DNA from: Pseudactinotalea sp. HY158
GTDB taxonomy: Bacteria > Actinomycetota > Actinomycetes > Actinomycetales > Beutenbergiaceae
Direction: 5' to 3'
DNA: 64,000 bases
NCBI RefSeq assembly: GCF_009660225.1
Contig: NZ_CP045920.1
Span: 992,001-1,056,000, forward strand
The position numbers and the translations under genes were made by a program. Positions 19,706-28,901 of this stretch are shown here, in pieces (the first letter of the stretch is position 1; each line of letters starts with the position of its first letter). The notes under the pieces are model-generated. The model saw only the letters and a list, made by a program, of their open reading frames with translations, ran no database searches and had not been told where the DNA came from.

Positions 19706-22700
19706 TCCTCGCCACGTCACCGCGATCGTCGCGGCGACCGACCTGACGTACCTGCCGCAGACCCTCGAGGCGCTCGGGCGCCAGGACCGGCATCCGGACG
19801 AGCTGATCGTCGTCGACGTCTCGGCGGCCGGACTCGATCTCGGCCCACTCGTCGAGGCCGCGGCGGCGGCCGGGCCGACCGTGCGCTCCGTGCGCGCCCC
19901 ACAGGCCCGCAACCTCGGCGACGCGGTCCGGGCGGGACTCGACCCGGGCGCGCGGACCGACTGGCTGTGGCTCCTGCACGACGACAGCCCGCCCGAGCCG
20001 GCGGCGCTGGCCCAGCTGCTGCGGGCCACGGCGAACACCCGTACCGTGGCCGTCGCCGGCTGCAAGCACGTGCAGGCCGATCACCCCGACCGGCTCCTGA
20101 GCGTCGGGGTGCGCACGACCGCCGGCGGGCGTCGCCTCGGCGGGATCGACGCCGGCGAGATCGATCAGGGGCAATACGACGGCATCGACGACGTCTACGC
20201 CGTCGAGACGGCCGGGATGCTCCTCACCCGGGAGATGTGGGACCTGCTCGGCGGACCCGATCCCGTGCTCGGACCCTATGGCGACGGGATCGACCTGTCC
20301 CGGCGGGCCCGGCTCGCCGGTGCCCGCGTCGTCGTCGTCCCGAGCGCGATCGTGCGCCATCACCGCGCCGACCTGCGCGACCTGCGCTCCGAGCACCCCG
20401 ACGGCAGACGCAGCGTCCGTCGCCGTCGGGAGGCGATCCTCCATGCCCGACTCACCGGGGCGTCGGCACCCGGCATGCTCCTCTGGTTCGCGATCATGGT
20501 CGTCATGGCCCCGGTGCGGGTGCTGTGGCGCGTGGCCACGAACGAGGTGGGCCTGGCCACGGGCGAACTGACCGCCGCGCTGGCGGTCGCGCTGCGGCCC
20601 CGGGCGATCTGGCGTGCCCGCCGCCGGGCCCGCTCGAGCCGAACCGTGCCCCGCCGCACCCTGCGCGGCCTGTACGCCGCCCGCCGGGAGGTGGTGCGGG
20701 AACACCGAGACCGGATCCTCACCCGCATGACCGAGCGCCGCCGAGCCCACGCCCCGAGCGAGCTCGAGATGCGCGAGCGGGCCGCCCTGAGCCGGCGCCG
20801 CCGCCTGGTCCTGGCGGTCGTCGTCCTCGGCGCGGCCGCGGCCGGGGTCCTCGCCGGGGTGGAACCGGTCGCGGGCGTCGACGGCTCCGCCGGCGAGCTC
20901 CTCCGGTCGGCGTTCTCCCCGTGGATCGCCGCCGGCGACGGGCATCCCGGCCCCCCCGACCCCTTCTGGGCGGTCCTCGCCCTGCTCGTCGTGGTCACCG
21001 GCGGTCCGCTCGGGGTGCCGAGTGCCACCGGCCTGGGGGTCGTCGTGGCGGCGAGCCTGCCGCTCGCCGCGATCTCCGCGTGGTTCGCCGCCGGGGCCGC
21101 CACCCGCAGCCTGGCCGTGCGCGCATGGGCGGCGATCGTGTGGGCCCTCGGGCCGGCGGCGATCGTCGCGTTCGCCGGGGCCGACCTGGCCGCGCTCGTC
21201 TGCCACATCACCCTCCCGCTCCTCGCCCTCGCCGTCGCCCGGGCCTTCGGCTACGACCGGCAGGACGTCATCCGCTCCGGGCTCGTCGACGCGCGCTCCG
21301 GGGCGACCTCGCGCATGAGCGGCCGCGGCTCGCTCGGGGCCGCCGCCGGCGCGGGCCTGCTGCTGGCGATCACGGCCGCCGCTGCGCCGGTCGTGCTTCC
21401 GATCGCGCTGCTCGTGCTCGTGGCCCTCGCGCTCGTCGTGCGCCGGCGCGCGCGCCTCGTGCTCGTCGCGCTGCCCGCCTCGTGCTGTTCGCGCCCGTGC
21501 TCGCGTCGTTGCCGGCCCAGTGGTCCAGCCTCGTCGCGGCCCCGGGAACGGGGACCGGCGCCGACGTGCTCGAGATGACGGCCGGGCCCCCCTGGGCCGT
21601 GTTGCTCGGCTGGCCGGGCGCGGTGCCGGAGGCGACCTGGATCCTCGTGGCCGGCTCGGCGGCGGGGGCGGCGATCCTGCTCGCCGCGGTCCTCGGCCTC
21701 ATGCGCCCCGCCGCGGCGGTCCCGGCCCGGCTCGGATGGCTGCTGGCCGCGGCCGGGCTCGCCGCGACCGCCGTCGCGGGTGCCGCCGGCCTCGACCGGG
21801 GCGGGGCCGCCGCATCGGGTCTGCCGGACCTGCCGGCCGTATCGGGCGTGTCGATCATGACCGCCGGGCTGCTCCTCGCCGCGACCACGGGGTTGCACGG
21901 ACTCACCGGCGGGCTGCGGGGTCGCTCCTTCGGCCCACGGCACGTGCTCGCGGCCACGACGGCGCTCGCGATCGGCCTCGGCGGCGCCGGTGCGACGGCC
22001 ACCGGCTGGCACGCGGCGGCCGGCCTCGACCGGGTGCCGGGAACCGCGCAGGGGGAGCAGATTCCGGCCCTCGCGCGCGATCTGGCCGGCGGCCCGGACC
22101 GGGCCCGGGTGCTCGCCCTGACCGCCGGCACGGGCGGGATCGTCGCCGAGCTCTGGCGCGGGGACGGGCCGCAGGTGAGCGACCGGGCCACCGTCCTGCG
22201 GGTCCGCGAGCGTGCATCCGGTGCATCCGGTGCGTCCGGCGGATCGACCGCGGACTCGCCGACCGGCCTGCGCGAGCTCGTGGGGGAGCTGTCGGTCGGG
22301 GCCGCGGAGGACGCCGCCGCCCGTCTCGCCACCCACGCCATCGCCATCGTGCTCGTGCCCCCGGGCCCAGCCGACCCAGCCGGCACAGCCGACACAGCCC
22401 GCCCAGCCGACCCGGCCGACACAGCCCGCCCAGCCGACACAGCGGCCACGGCCGGCCCGGCGGGCGTCCGCGCGTACGGAGCTGCTCGCCGCGCTCGACT
22501 CGGTCGCGGGGCTCGAGCGGATCACCGAGAACGAGACGGGCGCGTTCTGGCGCGTCGGCGGGCCGGACCCGGCGGCCCGGTCGTCGTGACCGACGCCGCC
22601 GGAACGGCCACGGTCGTGCCCGCGGGAGCCGTCATCGCGGCGGGCGACATCGGCGCCGGGAGCGACCGCACGGTGGTCCTGGCCGAACGCGCCGACCCCG

Positions 22701-22915
22701 GCTGGCGGGCCTGGTTCGACGGGCAGCGGCTGCGCGCCGTCCAGCGCGACTGGCAGCAGGCCTTCGAGATCCCGGACGGCGAGGCGGGCCGCCTCATCGT
22801 CCGCTACGAGCCCGCGGGCACCCGGGTCTGGCACCTGAGCCTGCTCATCGTGTTCGGACTGACGACGCTGCTCGCCCTGCCCACGCGCCGACGCCGACGG
22901 GAGAGCGACCGATGA
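19695..22915 (+). pseudogene. Large glycosyltransferase/membrane protein gene with three frameshifts
   Basis: Three pieces of one gene of about 1,070 codons can be followed. The first (19695 to about 21480) encodes a GT2 domain (TAIVAATDLTYLPQTLEALGRQ, WLLHDDSPPEP, YAVETAGMLLTREMW) and then membrane helices. The frame shifts near 21480, where a single missing C after CTGCCCGCC would restore ALVLFAPVLASLPAQW. Helices and a repetitive Thr-Ala-Asp/Pro stretch follow, then another shift near 22470. The segment TELLAALDSVAGLERITENETGAFWRVGG is read in the alternative frame, and a third shift near 22570 returns to VVVTDAAG and the end at 22915. Start is the GTG at 19695. Related large actinobacterial proteins are presumed to act in envelope glycan synthesis. 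It is either decayed or carries assembly indels. Confidence 0.78.
22212..22238 (+). repeat. 9-bp tandem repeat GTGCATCCG
   Basis: Three copies at 22212, 22221 and 22230, the last with one change, encode Ala-Ser-Gly repeats in the large glycosyltransferase gene. It lies between its first and second frameshifts. Confidence 0.8.
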
Positions 22916-24504
22916 CCGACGAGACTCCGGACCGGCCCGGTCGCGACACCGCGCCCGAGGTCGGCCGGCGCATCGCCTCGACCGCCGCGGGGGCGGTGGG
23001 CGCCCTCGCCCTCGCTGCCGGCGCGTTCGCTCTGGGGATCGTGCTGCCCGCGGACGGGGCCGAAGGCGTGGTGCCGGCGCCCGTGGCCGTCGGCGCCGGC
23101 ACCACCGACCTCGTCTGCCCCGGACCTCCGCGGCTGCCCACGACCGCCACCGGCGACGACATCGACTACGACGCCGAACTCGGCCCCGGGCCCGCCGGGG
23201 TGAGCACCGACGTGAGCGCCGTCGTCCTCGGTGACCCCGCGGCGACCCTCGACCTCCTCGGCGCCGAGGACCCGGCGCCGCTCACCGGTGCGAGCGCCGG
23301 CCTCGATGAGGTCACCGGTCCGGCGCTGCTCCGCGCCGGTGCGATCCGGGGGCGCGCACCGCTCGTGACCGCACGCACGCTCGCCCGCGCCGACTCCGGC
23401 GACCTGCGCGGCCTCGCGAGCGCGTCCTGCGCCGTGCCCTCGAGCTCGATCTGGCTCGTCGGCGCAGGCACGGCCGTCTCGAGCAGCGCCCAGCTGACGA
23501 TCACGAACTCCGGGGACACCCCGGCCCGCGTCCACCTGACCGGCTGGTCGGGCACCGGGCCCGCCCCCGACATCGCACCCGTCCTGCTCGCCCCCGCCTC
23601 GAGCCGCACGGTGCTGCTCGAGGCGGTCTGGCTCGCCGACCGGATCGCCCTCCACCTGGAGTCGGAGGGCGGCCGGATCACCGCGGCGATCCAGGACTCC
23701 CGCCTCGACGGACTCACCCCCGCGGGCCTCGACTTCGTGACGTCGGCCGCGGCGCCGGCGACCGAGATCCTCCTCGGTCCCGCACCGCTGCCCGGCTACG
23801 CCGACCCCGATGACCTTGACGACTCCGATGACCGTGATGACCCCGATGACCCGGGGGAGTCCGCGGACGCGGCGGCGAGCGTGCGGATCGTCAACCCGAA
23901 TCCGACTCCGGCGACCGTGGACATCACGGCCCTCGGCGAGGACGGGGAGGCCGAGGTGGCCGGCGCCCAGAACCTCGTGGTCGAGGCGGGAAGCGTGACC
24001 CAGATCCCGCTGGCGGCCCGGTACGCCGGCAGCAACGGGGTGCGCCTGCGCAGCGACGTGCCGATCACCGGCGCCCTCGAACTCTCCAGGCCGGGCCGGG
24101 CGGGGGTCGACGAGACCGCCGATCCGGACGTCGCGCCCGTGGACATCGCCTGGCTCGCGGCGGGCGTTCCGTCGACCTCGGCCCTGCTGGCCGTCGGCGC
24201 GGAGACGAACGAGACCCACGTGCTCAATCCCGGCGAGCGGGCCGCGCGGGTCACCCTCACCCCGATCCTCGCCGGTGGCCGGGCGGGTGACCCGTTCGAG
24301 CTCACGGTGCCGCCGGCCTCGACGGCCGCCGTGCCCACGCCGGCGAAGGCGGTGCTCGCGTGGCAGATCGAGGCCACGGAGCCCGTGCTCGCCACGACGG
24401 TCGTGACGGCCGACGTGACCGACGGCCGCCTGCTCACCGTGCTCCCCGCGACCGCGGGGATCGCGGGCGCGGCCGAGGTCGCCGTCGACCTGCGGATCGG
24501 CTGA
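22912..24504 (+). CDS. DUF5719 family exported protein
   Basis: A 530-residue protein with one N-terminal hydrophobic helix (about 23-45, GALALAAGAFALGIVLPAD) and a long extracellular part. The body is made of beta-rich segments such as SAQLTITNSGDTPARVHLTGW and VRIVNPNPTPATVDITALGEDG, as in DUF5719 proteins. An Asp-rich insertion (DPDDLDDSDDRDDPDD) near residue 300 is encoded by a degenerate 9-bp unit. The ATG overlaps the stop of the glycosyltransferase gene upstream, and this gene pair is typical of actinobacteria. The role is unknown, probably in the envelope. Confidence 0.85.
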   Translation: MTDETPDRPGRDTAPEVGRRIASTAAGAVGALALAAGAFALGIVLPADGAEGVVPAPVAVGAGTTDLVCPGPPRLPTTATGDDIDYDAELGPGPAGVSTDVSAVVLGDPAATLDLLGAEDPAPLTGASAGLDEVTGPALLRAGAIRGRAPLVTARTLARADSGDLRGLASASCAVPSSSIWLVGAGTAVSSSAQLTITNSGDTPARVHLTGWSGTGPAPDIAPVLLAPASSRTVLLEAVWLADRIALHLESEGGRITAAIQDSRLDGLTPAGLDFVTSAAAPATEILLGPAPLPGYADPDDLDDSDDRDDPDDPGESADAAASVRIVNPNPTPATVDITALGEDGEAEVAGAQNLVVEAGSVTQIPLAARYAGSNGVRLRSDVPITGALELSRPGRAGVDETADPDVAPVDIAWLAAGVPSTSALLAVGAETNETHVLNPGERAARVTLTPILAGGRAGDPFELTVPPASTAAVPTPAKAVLAWQIEATEPVLATTVVTADVTDGRLLTVLPATAGIAGAAEVAVDLRIG

Positions 24505-24543
24505 CCGCGCCGGCCGGGCGGCACCGCGCCGGCCGGGGCGACC

Positions 24544-24993
24544 TCAGTAGTCCGGGTCGATGTCCTCCGGGGCGCGGCCCAGGAGGTGGGCCACCTGCTC
24601 CGTGAGCACCCGTTGGATGAGCTCGTGCATCTCGGGCTCGCCGACGACCCGGCCGAGCAGTGGGCGCCGGTAGAGGACGATCCTGTGCGCGAGGCCGATA
24701 TCGGCCGGGAAGTACCGGCCCAGGGCGACCGCATCGTGCTCCCACGGGGCCGGATTCGACGGCGGCACGTCCTCGACCGCGAACTCCACCCCCGAGAGCC
24801 GGTTCCCCACGAGCGCGTCCATGCGCGCGACCGCGGCCGCCACCGCGTCGTCGAACCGATCCGTGCGGGTGCGATATCCCGGCACCGTCGGCGGCACGAG
24901 CGGGCCGCGCAGGCCGCGGCCGTGCCGGTCGCGGCGTCGGCCGGCCCGCCGCGAGGGCAGCACGACCGGGGAGAGGGAGCGCTCGTCGTTCAC
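24544..24993 (-). CDS. Zincin-like (DUF1025) family protein without a complete HExxH motif
   Basis: A 149-residue protein of the metallopeptidase-like family found next to whiB2 in actinobacteria. The N-terminal DRHGRGLRGPLVPPTVPGYRTR is characteristic. The helix that would carry the zinc motif reads ELIQRVLTEQVAHLLG, so HExxH is absent and ordinary zinc peptidase activity is doubtful. As far as I recall, the mycobacterial relative (Rv3259) also lacks it. The GTG start follows TAGGGT by six bases, divergent from the DUF3499 gene, whose own promoter lies 73 bases away. Confidence 0.85.
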   Translation of the reverse strand: MNDERSLSPVVLPSRRAGRRRDRHGRGLRGPLVPPTVPGYRTRTDRFDDAVAAAVARMDALVGNRLSGVEFAVEDVPPSNPAPWEHDAVALGRYFPADIGLAHRIVLYRRPLLGRVVGEPEMHELIQRVLTEQVAHLLGRAPEDIDPDY

Positions 24994-24999
24994 GCCACC

Positions 25000-25005
25000 A
25001 CCCTA
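25000..25005 (-). promoter_or_regulatory. -10 element TAGGGT, leaderless start of the zincin-like gene
   Basis: Minus-strand TAGGGT, six bases, then the GTG at 24993. Confidence 0.45.
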
Positions 25006-25077
25006 CGCACTCCCGTCGGCCCGCACCCCGTCGGCCCGGCCTCCGGCGTGGCAGCACGGCCGGCGCCGCGCACCGGG

Positions 25078-25083
25078 TACCGT
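25078..25083 (+). promoter_or_regulatory. -10 element TACCGT, leaderless start of the DUF3499 gene
   Basis: TACCGT is followed by six bases and then the GTG at 25090. This spacing is the reason for preferring the GTG over the ATG at 25099. Confidence 0.4.
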
Positions 25084-25089
25084 GGAGGC

Positions 25090-25488
25090 GTGAGATCCAT
25101 GCGCCAGTGCACACGAGCCACCTGCTCGTCGGCCGCCGTTGCCACGCTCACGTACGTGTACTCGGATTCGACCGCGGTGCTCGGGCCGCTGGCCACGCAC
25201 GCCGAACCGCACACGTACGACCTGTGCACCGACCACGCCGAGCGGCTCACCGTGCCGCGCGGCTGGGACGTCGTGCGCCTCGCCGGAGAGTTCGAACCGG
25301 CGCCGCCGAGCTCGGACGACCTGCTCGCCCTCGCCGACGCCGTCCGCGAGGCCTCCCGGGCCCCCGCACCCACGCCCCGGCCCGCGACCCGTCGCGTCGG
25401 TGCCCCGGCACCCGTGACCCACGCCCCGCCCGCCCCCGAGGTCGGCCGCCGCGGTCACCTGAGCGTCATCCGCGGCGAGGGCGACTGA
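25090..25488 (+). CDS. DUF3499 family protein
   Basis: A 132-residue actinobacterial protein with four conserved cysteines, in RQCTRATCSSAAVATLTYVYSD and YDLCTDHAERL, plus nearby histidines, so it may bind a metal. The sequence from TLTYVYSDSTAVLGPLATHAEPHTYDLC is very close to the family pattern. The C-terminal 50 residues are a Pro/Ala-rich tail. The GTG at 25090 sits six bases after TACCGT. It lies between the zincin-like gene and manB, as in many actinobacteria. No function is known. Confidence 0.87.
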   Translation: MRSMRQCTRATCSSAAVATLTYVYSDSTAVLGPLATHAEPHTYDLCTDHAERLTVPRGWDVVRLAGEFEPAPPSSDDLLALADAVREASRAPAPTPRPATRRVGAPAPVTHAPPAPEVGRRGHLSVIRGEGD

Positions 25489-25496
25489 GGGACCGG

Positions 25497-25502
25497 TAGG
25501 AT
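25497..25502 (+). promoter_or_regulatory. -10 element TAGGAT upstream of manB
   Basis: TAGGAT lies eight bases before the GTG at 25511, consistent with a leaderless or near-leaderless message. Confidence 0.4.
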
Positions 25503-25510
25503 CGGGCACC

Positions 25511-26923
25511 GTGTCCGATCTCGATGCCATCGTCAAGGCCTACGACATCCGCGGGCTCGTGCCCGATCAATGGGACGAGGACGTCGCGCGCGCGCTCGGC
25601 GCCGCCTTCACCCGGGCCACCCGGGGCGGTGCGGTCGTCATCGGCCACGACATGCGCCCCAGTTCCCCCGCCCTCGCCGCCGCGTTCGCCCGCGGGGTGA
25701 CCGAGGCCGGCTGGGACGCCGTGATGATCGGGCTGTGCTCGACCGACGGCCTCTACCACGCCTCCGGGGTGCTCGACCTGCCCGGGGCCATGTTCACCGC
25801 GAGCCATAATCCGGCACGCTACAACGGGATCAAGCTCTGCCATGCCGGGGCCCGGCCGGTGGGGCAGGACACCGGCCTGGCCGACGTCCAGGCGGCCGCG
25901 GCCGCCTACCTCGCCGATCCGGACTCGCTGCCGGTCGCGCAGACGCCCGGGCGGGTGAGCGAGCGGGACCTGCTCGCCTCCTATGCCCGCTATCTGCGCG
26001 ACCTCGTTCCGCTCGAGGGCATCCGGCCGCTCAAGGTGGTCATCGACGCCGGCAACGGCATGGCCGGGCTCACGGCGGGCGCGGTGCTCGACGTCGATGC
26101 GGGCCTGGCCGACCTCGGCCTCGAGCTCGTGCGGATGTTCTTCGACCTGGACGGCACCTTCCCCAACCACGAGGCCAATCCGCTCGACCCGGCGAACCTC
26201 GTCGACCTCCAGGCCGCGGTCATCGCCGAGGGGGCGGACATCGGCCTCGCCTTCGACGGCGACGCGGACCGCTGCTTCGTCATCGACGAACGCGGCGTCG
26301 CGGTCGACCCCTCGGCGCTCACCGCGATGGTGGGGCTGCGGGAGGCGCAGAAGGAGCTCGACGCCGGCCGGCCGGCCACGGTCATCCACAACCTCATCAC
26401 CTCCCGCGCGGTCCCCGACCTGCTCGGGGCGGCGGGCGCCCAGACCGTGCGCACCCGGGTGGGCCACTCGTTCATCAAGGCGGAGATGGCTCGTCACAAC
26501 GCCGTCTTCGGCGGCGAGCACAGCGCCCACTTCTACTTCCGCGACTTCTTCTACGCCGATTCGGGAATGCTCGCGGCGATGCATGTGCTCAGCGTGCTCG
26601 GCCGCGAGGACCTCGCCCTGTCGGACCTGGGGGCGATGTACACGCCCTATCACGCGAGCGGGGAGCTCAACCACCGCATCGACGACCCGGACGCCGCGCT
26701 CGGCCGGATCCGTGCGGCCTATGCCGACGACATCGATTCCGGGCGCGTGCGCGTCGAGGAGTTCGACGGCGTGACCTACTCCCACTGGGAGTCCTCGCCG
26801 CGCTGGTGGTTCAACGTGCGCCGCTCGAACACCGAGCCGCTCCTGCGCCTCAACGTCGAGGCGGAGGACGAGGACATCATGGTCAAGGTGCGCGACGGGA
26901 TCACCCGACTCATCGAGGGCTGA
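25511..26923 (+). CDS. manB: Phosphomannomutase/phosphoglucomutase
   Basis: A 470-residue alpha-D-phosphohexomutase interconverting mannose-6-phosphate and mannose-1-phosphate (possibly also the glucose forms). The phosphoserine loop is FTASHNPARYNGIK near residue 98. The metal loop AFDGDADRCFV lies near 250, the sugar loop GGEHSAHFYF near 335 and the phosphate loop RRSNTEPLLRLN near 438. All four active-site loops are intact. It connects ManA to GDP-mannose synthesis. A strong hairpin lies just downstream. Confidence 0.95.
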   Translation: MSDLDAIVKAYDIRGLVPDQWDEDVARALGAAFTRATRGGAVVIGHDMRPSSPALAAAFARGVTEAGWDAVMIGLCSTDGLYHASGVLDLPGAMFTASHNPARYNGIKLCHAGARPVGQDTGLADVQAAAAAYLADPDSLPVAQTPGRVSERDLLASYARYLRDLVPLEGIRPLKVVIDAGNGMAGLTAGAVLDVDAGLADLGLELVRMFFDLDGTFPNHEANPLDPANLVDLQAAVIAEGADIGLAFDGDADRCFVIDERGVAVDPSALTAMVGLREAQKELDAGRPATVIHNLITSRAVPDLLGAAGAQTVRTRVGHSFIKAEMARHNAVFGGEHSAHFYFRDFFYADSGMLAAMHVLSVLGREDLALSDLGAMYTPYHASGELNHRIDDPDAALGRIRAAYADDIDSGRVRVEEFDGVTYSHWESSPRWWFNVRRSNTEPLLRLNVEAEDEDIMVKVRDGITRLIEG

Positions 26924-26929
26924 CGGCCG

Positions 26930-26975
26930 CAGACGACAGCGGCGCCCGGCCTGAGCCGGGCGCCGCTGTCGTCTG
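26930..26975. terminator. Perfect 21-bp hairpin between manB and the betaine-binding gene
   Basis: Bases 26930-26950 pair perfectly with 26955-26975 around the loop CTGA. There is no T tract on either strand. It lies between two convergent genes and could terminate both. Confidence 0.75.
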
Positions 26976-27008
26976 ATCGACCTGATCGACCTGATCGACC
27001 TGATCGAT
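26973..27008. repeat. 9-bp tandem repeat CTGATCGAC, four copies
   Basis: Copies start at 26973, 26982, 26991 and 27000, with one mismatch in the last. It is intergenic and begins in the last bases of the hairpin arm. Confidence 0.85.
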
Positions 27009-27021
27009 TCGGACTAGTCGG

Positions 27022-27954
27022 TCACTCGCTTGCGGGGGTGACGCTTGCCGGGAAGTCCGGGTTGTCTTCGAGCCACTGCTGAACCCCGGCCTGGGGGTCA
27101 CCGGCCTCGACGATGTCGTTCTCGAGGCTCGCGAGATCCTCGTCGGCGAAGGTGAAGTTGCTGATCCACTCGGCGACCTGCGGGTAGTCGTCCGCGAACG
27201 TCTTGCGAGCGAAGGTGTGGATCTCCTCGGCGGTGCCGAGGGTGCCCTCGGGGTCCTCCAGGTCGCGGATGTCGTACGCGCTGTAGGCCCAGTGCGGGTG
27301 CCACAGGGTCACGACGATGTTGTCACCGGCCTGCATGGCGCCCTTGAGCTCGGCGAGCATCGAGGCGGTGGAGGAGGTGACGAAGTCCATGTCCTCCAGG
27401 CCGTAGGTCGGGATGACCTCGTTCTCCATCGCCTGGGTCAGGCCCGCGCCCGGGTCGATCCCGACGATGCGGTTGTTGAAGGCGTCCGCGTTGTCGGCGA
27501 GCTCGGCGAGCGAGGTGATCGGGGCGTCGTTGTTCACCGCGACGCTGAGCGCGGCGTTGTCGTACCAGACACCGAGATCGTCGAGGTCGGCTCCGTACTT
27601 GTCGATGTACTCCTTGTGGGTCTGCGGCAGCCAGCCGTCGAAGAGGAGGTCGTAGCTCTCGTCGCTGGCGAGGTCGGCGAAGATCAGGCCGATCTCCGCG
27701 TCCGCCAACTCGACGGTGTAGCCCTTGTCCTCGAGGATGGCGGCCCACAGGGCCGAGACGGCCACGCCCTCGTCCCAGCCGGCGGGAACGCCGATCTGGA
27801 TCGGGTCGGTGTTGATGTCGCCGGAGCCTCCGGTCGCGGCGGTGCCGTCGGTGGGGTCGTCGGTCTCCGTGGCGCCGCCGCTGGCGCTCCCGCACGCCGC
27901 GAGGGCGAAGGCGGAGGTGGCTGCGATGAGGCCGAAGCCAAGCTTTCTACGCAT
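27022..27954 (-). CDS. Glycine betaine/proline ABC transporter substrate-binding lipoprotein
   Basis: A 310-residue OpuAC/ProX-type binding protein. The signal peptide MRRKLGFGLIAATSAFALAAC ends at the lipidated cysteine 21, followed by a Gly/Thr/Asp-rich linker. The binding domain includes IGVPAGWDEGVAVSALWAAIL, FDGWLPQTHKEYIDKYG and VVTLWHPHWAYSAYDIRDL. The Trp residues in these motifs are the usual aromatic cage for quaternary ammonium compounds. The start has an AAGGAAA site. It is the last gene of the operon with the permease and the ATPase, and should scavenge osmoprotectants. Confidence 0.93.
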   Translation of the reverse strand: MRRKLGFGLIAATSAFALAACGSASGGATETDDPTDGTAATGGSGDINTDPIQIGVPAGWDEGVAVSALWAAILEDKGYTVELADAEIGLIFADLASDESYDLLFDGWLPQTHKEYIDKYGADLDDLGVWYDNAALSVAVNNDAPITSLAELADNADAFNNRIVGIDPGAGLTQAMENEVIPTYGLEDMDFVTSSTASMLAELKGAMQAGDNIVVTLWHPHWAYSAYDIRDLEDPEGTLGTAEEIHTFARKTFADDYPQVAEWISNFTFADEDLASLENDIVEAGDPQAGVQQWLEDNPDFPASVTPASE

Positions 27955-28019
27955 GATTTCCTTTCCAATAGTCCCGATCCGGGATCGGTACAGCTGTCGT
28001 GGACCGAGCGCGGGGCCGG

Positions 28020-28901
28020 TCATTCGGTGGCGCGCAGGGCGCGCGCCACGGGGGTGCGTTTGGACAATGACGCCGTCACGCGGTCGAGGAAGATGGCCAG
28101 GAGGACGACGCCGAGGCCGGCCTCGAAGCCGAGTCCGACCTGCACGCGGGTGAGCGCCTGGTAGACGTCGCTCCCCAGACCGCCCGCGCCGACCATGCCG
28201 GCGATGACGACCATGGACAGGGCGAGCATGATCACCTGGTTGACGCCGGCCATGATCGTGGGCATGGCCAGCGGGATCTCGATCTGGCGCAGGATCTGCC
28301 GTGGTGGCGCGCCGAAGGCGTGCCCCGCCTCGGTCACTTCGGAGTCGACCTGGCGGATGCCGAGTTCGGTGAACCGGACCGCGGGTGCGAGCGCGAAGAT
28401 GACGGTGGCGACGAGGCCGGAGACGGCGCCGGCGTAGAAGATGACGACGACCGGGATGAGGTAGACGAACGCGGGCATCGTCTGCAGGAAGTCGAGCACC
28501 GGACGGATGAAGGCCGAGAAGCGCTGACTCTTCGCGGCGAGGATGCCGAGTGGGAAGCCGATCAACAGGGCGATGATGCTCGCGAGCAGGGTGAGCGCGA
28601 GGGATTCCATCGCGTTGTCCCATTGGCCCACGAGATCGATGACCGTCAGGCTGATGGCCGTGCCGAGCGCGAGCTTCCACCCGCTGGCGGCGAACGCGAT
28701 CGCGGTGAGCACGAGCGCCACGATGACGAACGGCGGGGCGTCGAGGACCCAGTGCAGTCCGTCGTACAGCCCCTGTGCGACGGTCTTGACGAGGCCGAAG
28801 AAGCCGCGCAGGTTGAGTGTCAGCCACTCGACCACCGCCTCGGTCCAGACGTTCAGCGGCATCCGCCACCAGTTGCCCTGCATGAAGTCGCCGAAGCTCA
28901 T
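28020..28901 (-). CDS. Glycine betaine/proline ABC transporter permease
   Basis: A 293-residue membrane permease of the OpuAB/ProW type with about six hydrophobic helices. The ATPase-contacting EAA loop reads EAGHAFGAPPRQILRQIEIPLAMPTIMAGVNQVIM. The N-terminal part carries an amphipathic stretch before the first helix, as in ProW. The start overlaps the stop of the ATPase gene by four bases, and 65 bases separate it from the binding-protein gene. It forms the channel of the importer. Confidence 0.94.
   Translation of the reverse strand: MSFGDFMQGNWWRMPLNVWTEAVVEWLTLNLRGFFGLVKTVAQGLYDGLHWVLDAPPFVIVALVLTAIAFAASGWKLALGTAISLTVIDLVGQWDNAMESLALTLLASIIALLIGFPLGILAAKSQRFSAFIRPVLDFLQTMPAFVYLIPVVVIFYAGAVSGLVATVIFALAPAVRFTELGIRQVDSEVTEAGHAFGAPPRQILRQIEIPLAMPTIMAGVNQVIMLALSMVVIAGMVGAGGLGSDVYQALTRVQVGLGFEAGLGVVLLAIFLDRVTASLSKRTPVARALRATE

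Noticed and set aside
22212-22589. A separate small gene inside the large glycosyltransferase locus
   Set aside because: Only its last 40 codons look protein-like and they fill the gap between two frameshifts of the larger gene. The first part is a shadow of the other frame.
26930-26975. A small structured RNA at the perfect 21-bp hairpin
   Set aside because: It is a single simple stem with a four-base loop between convergent genes, which is best explained as a terminator.
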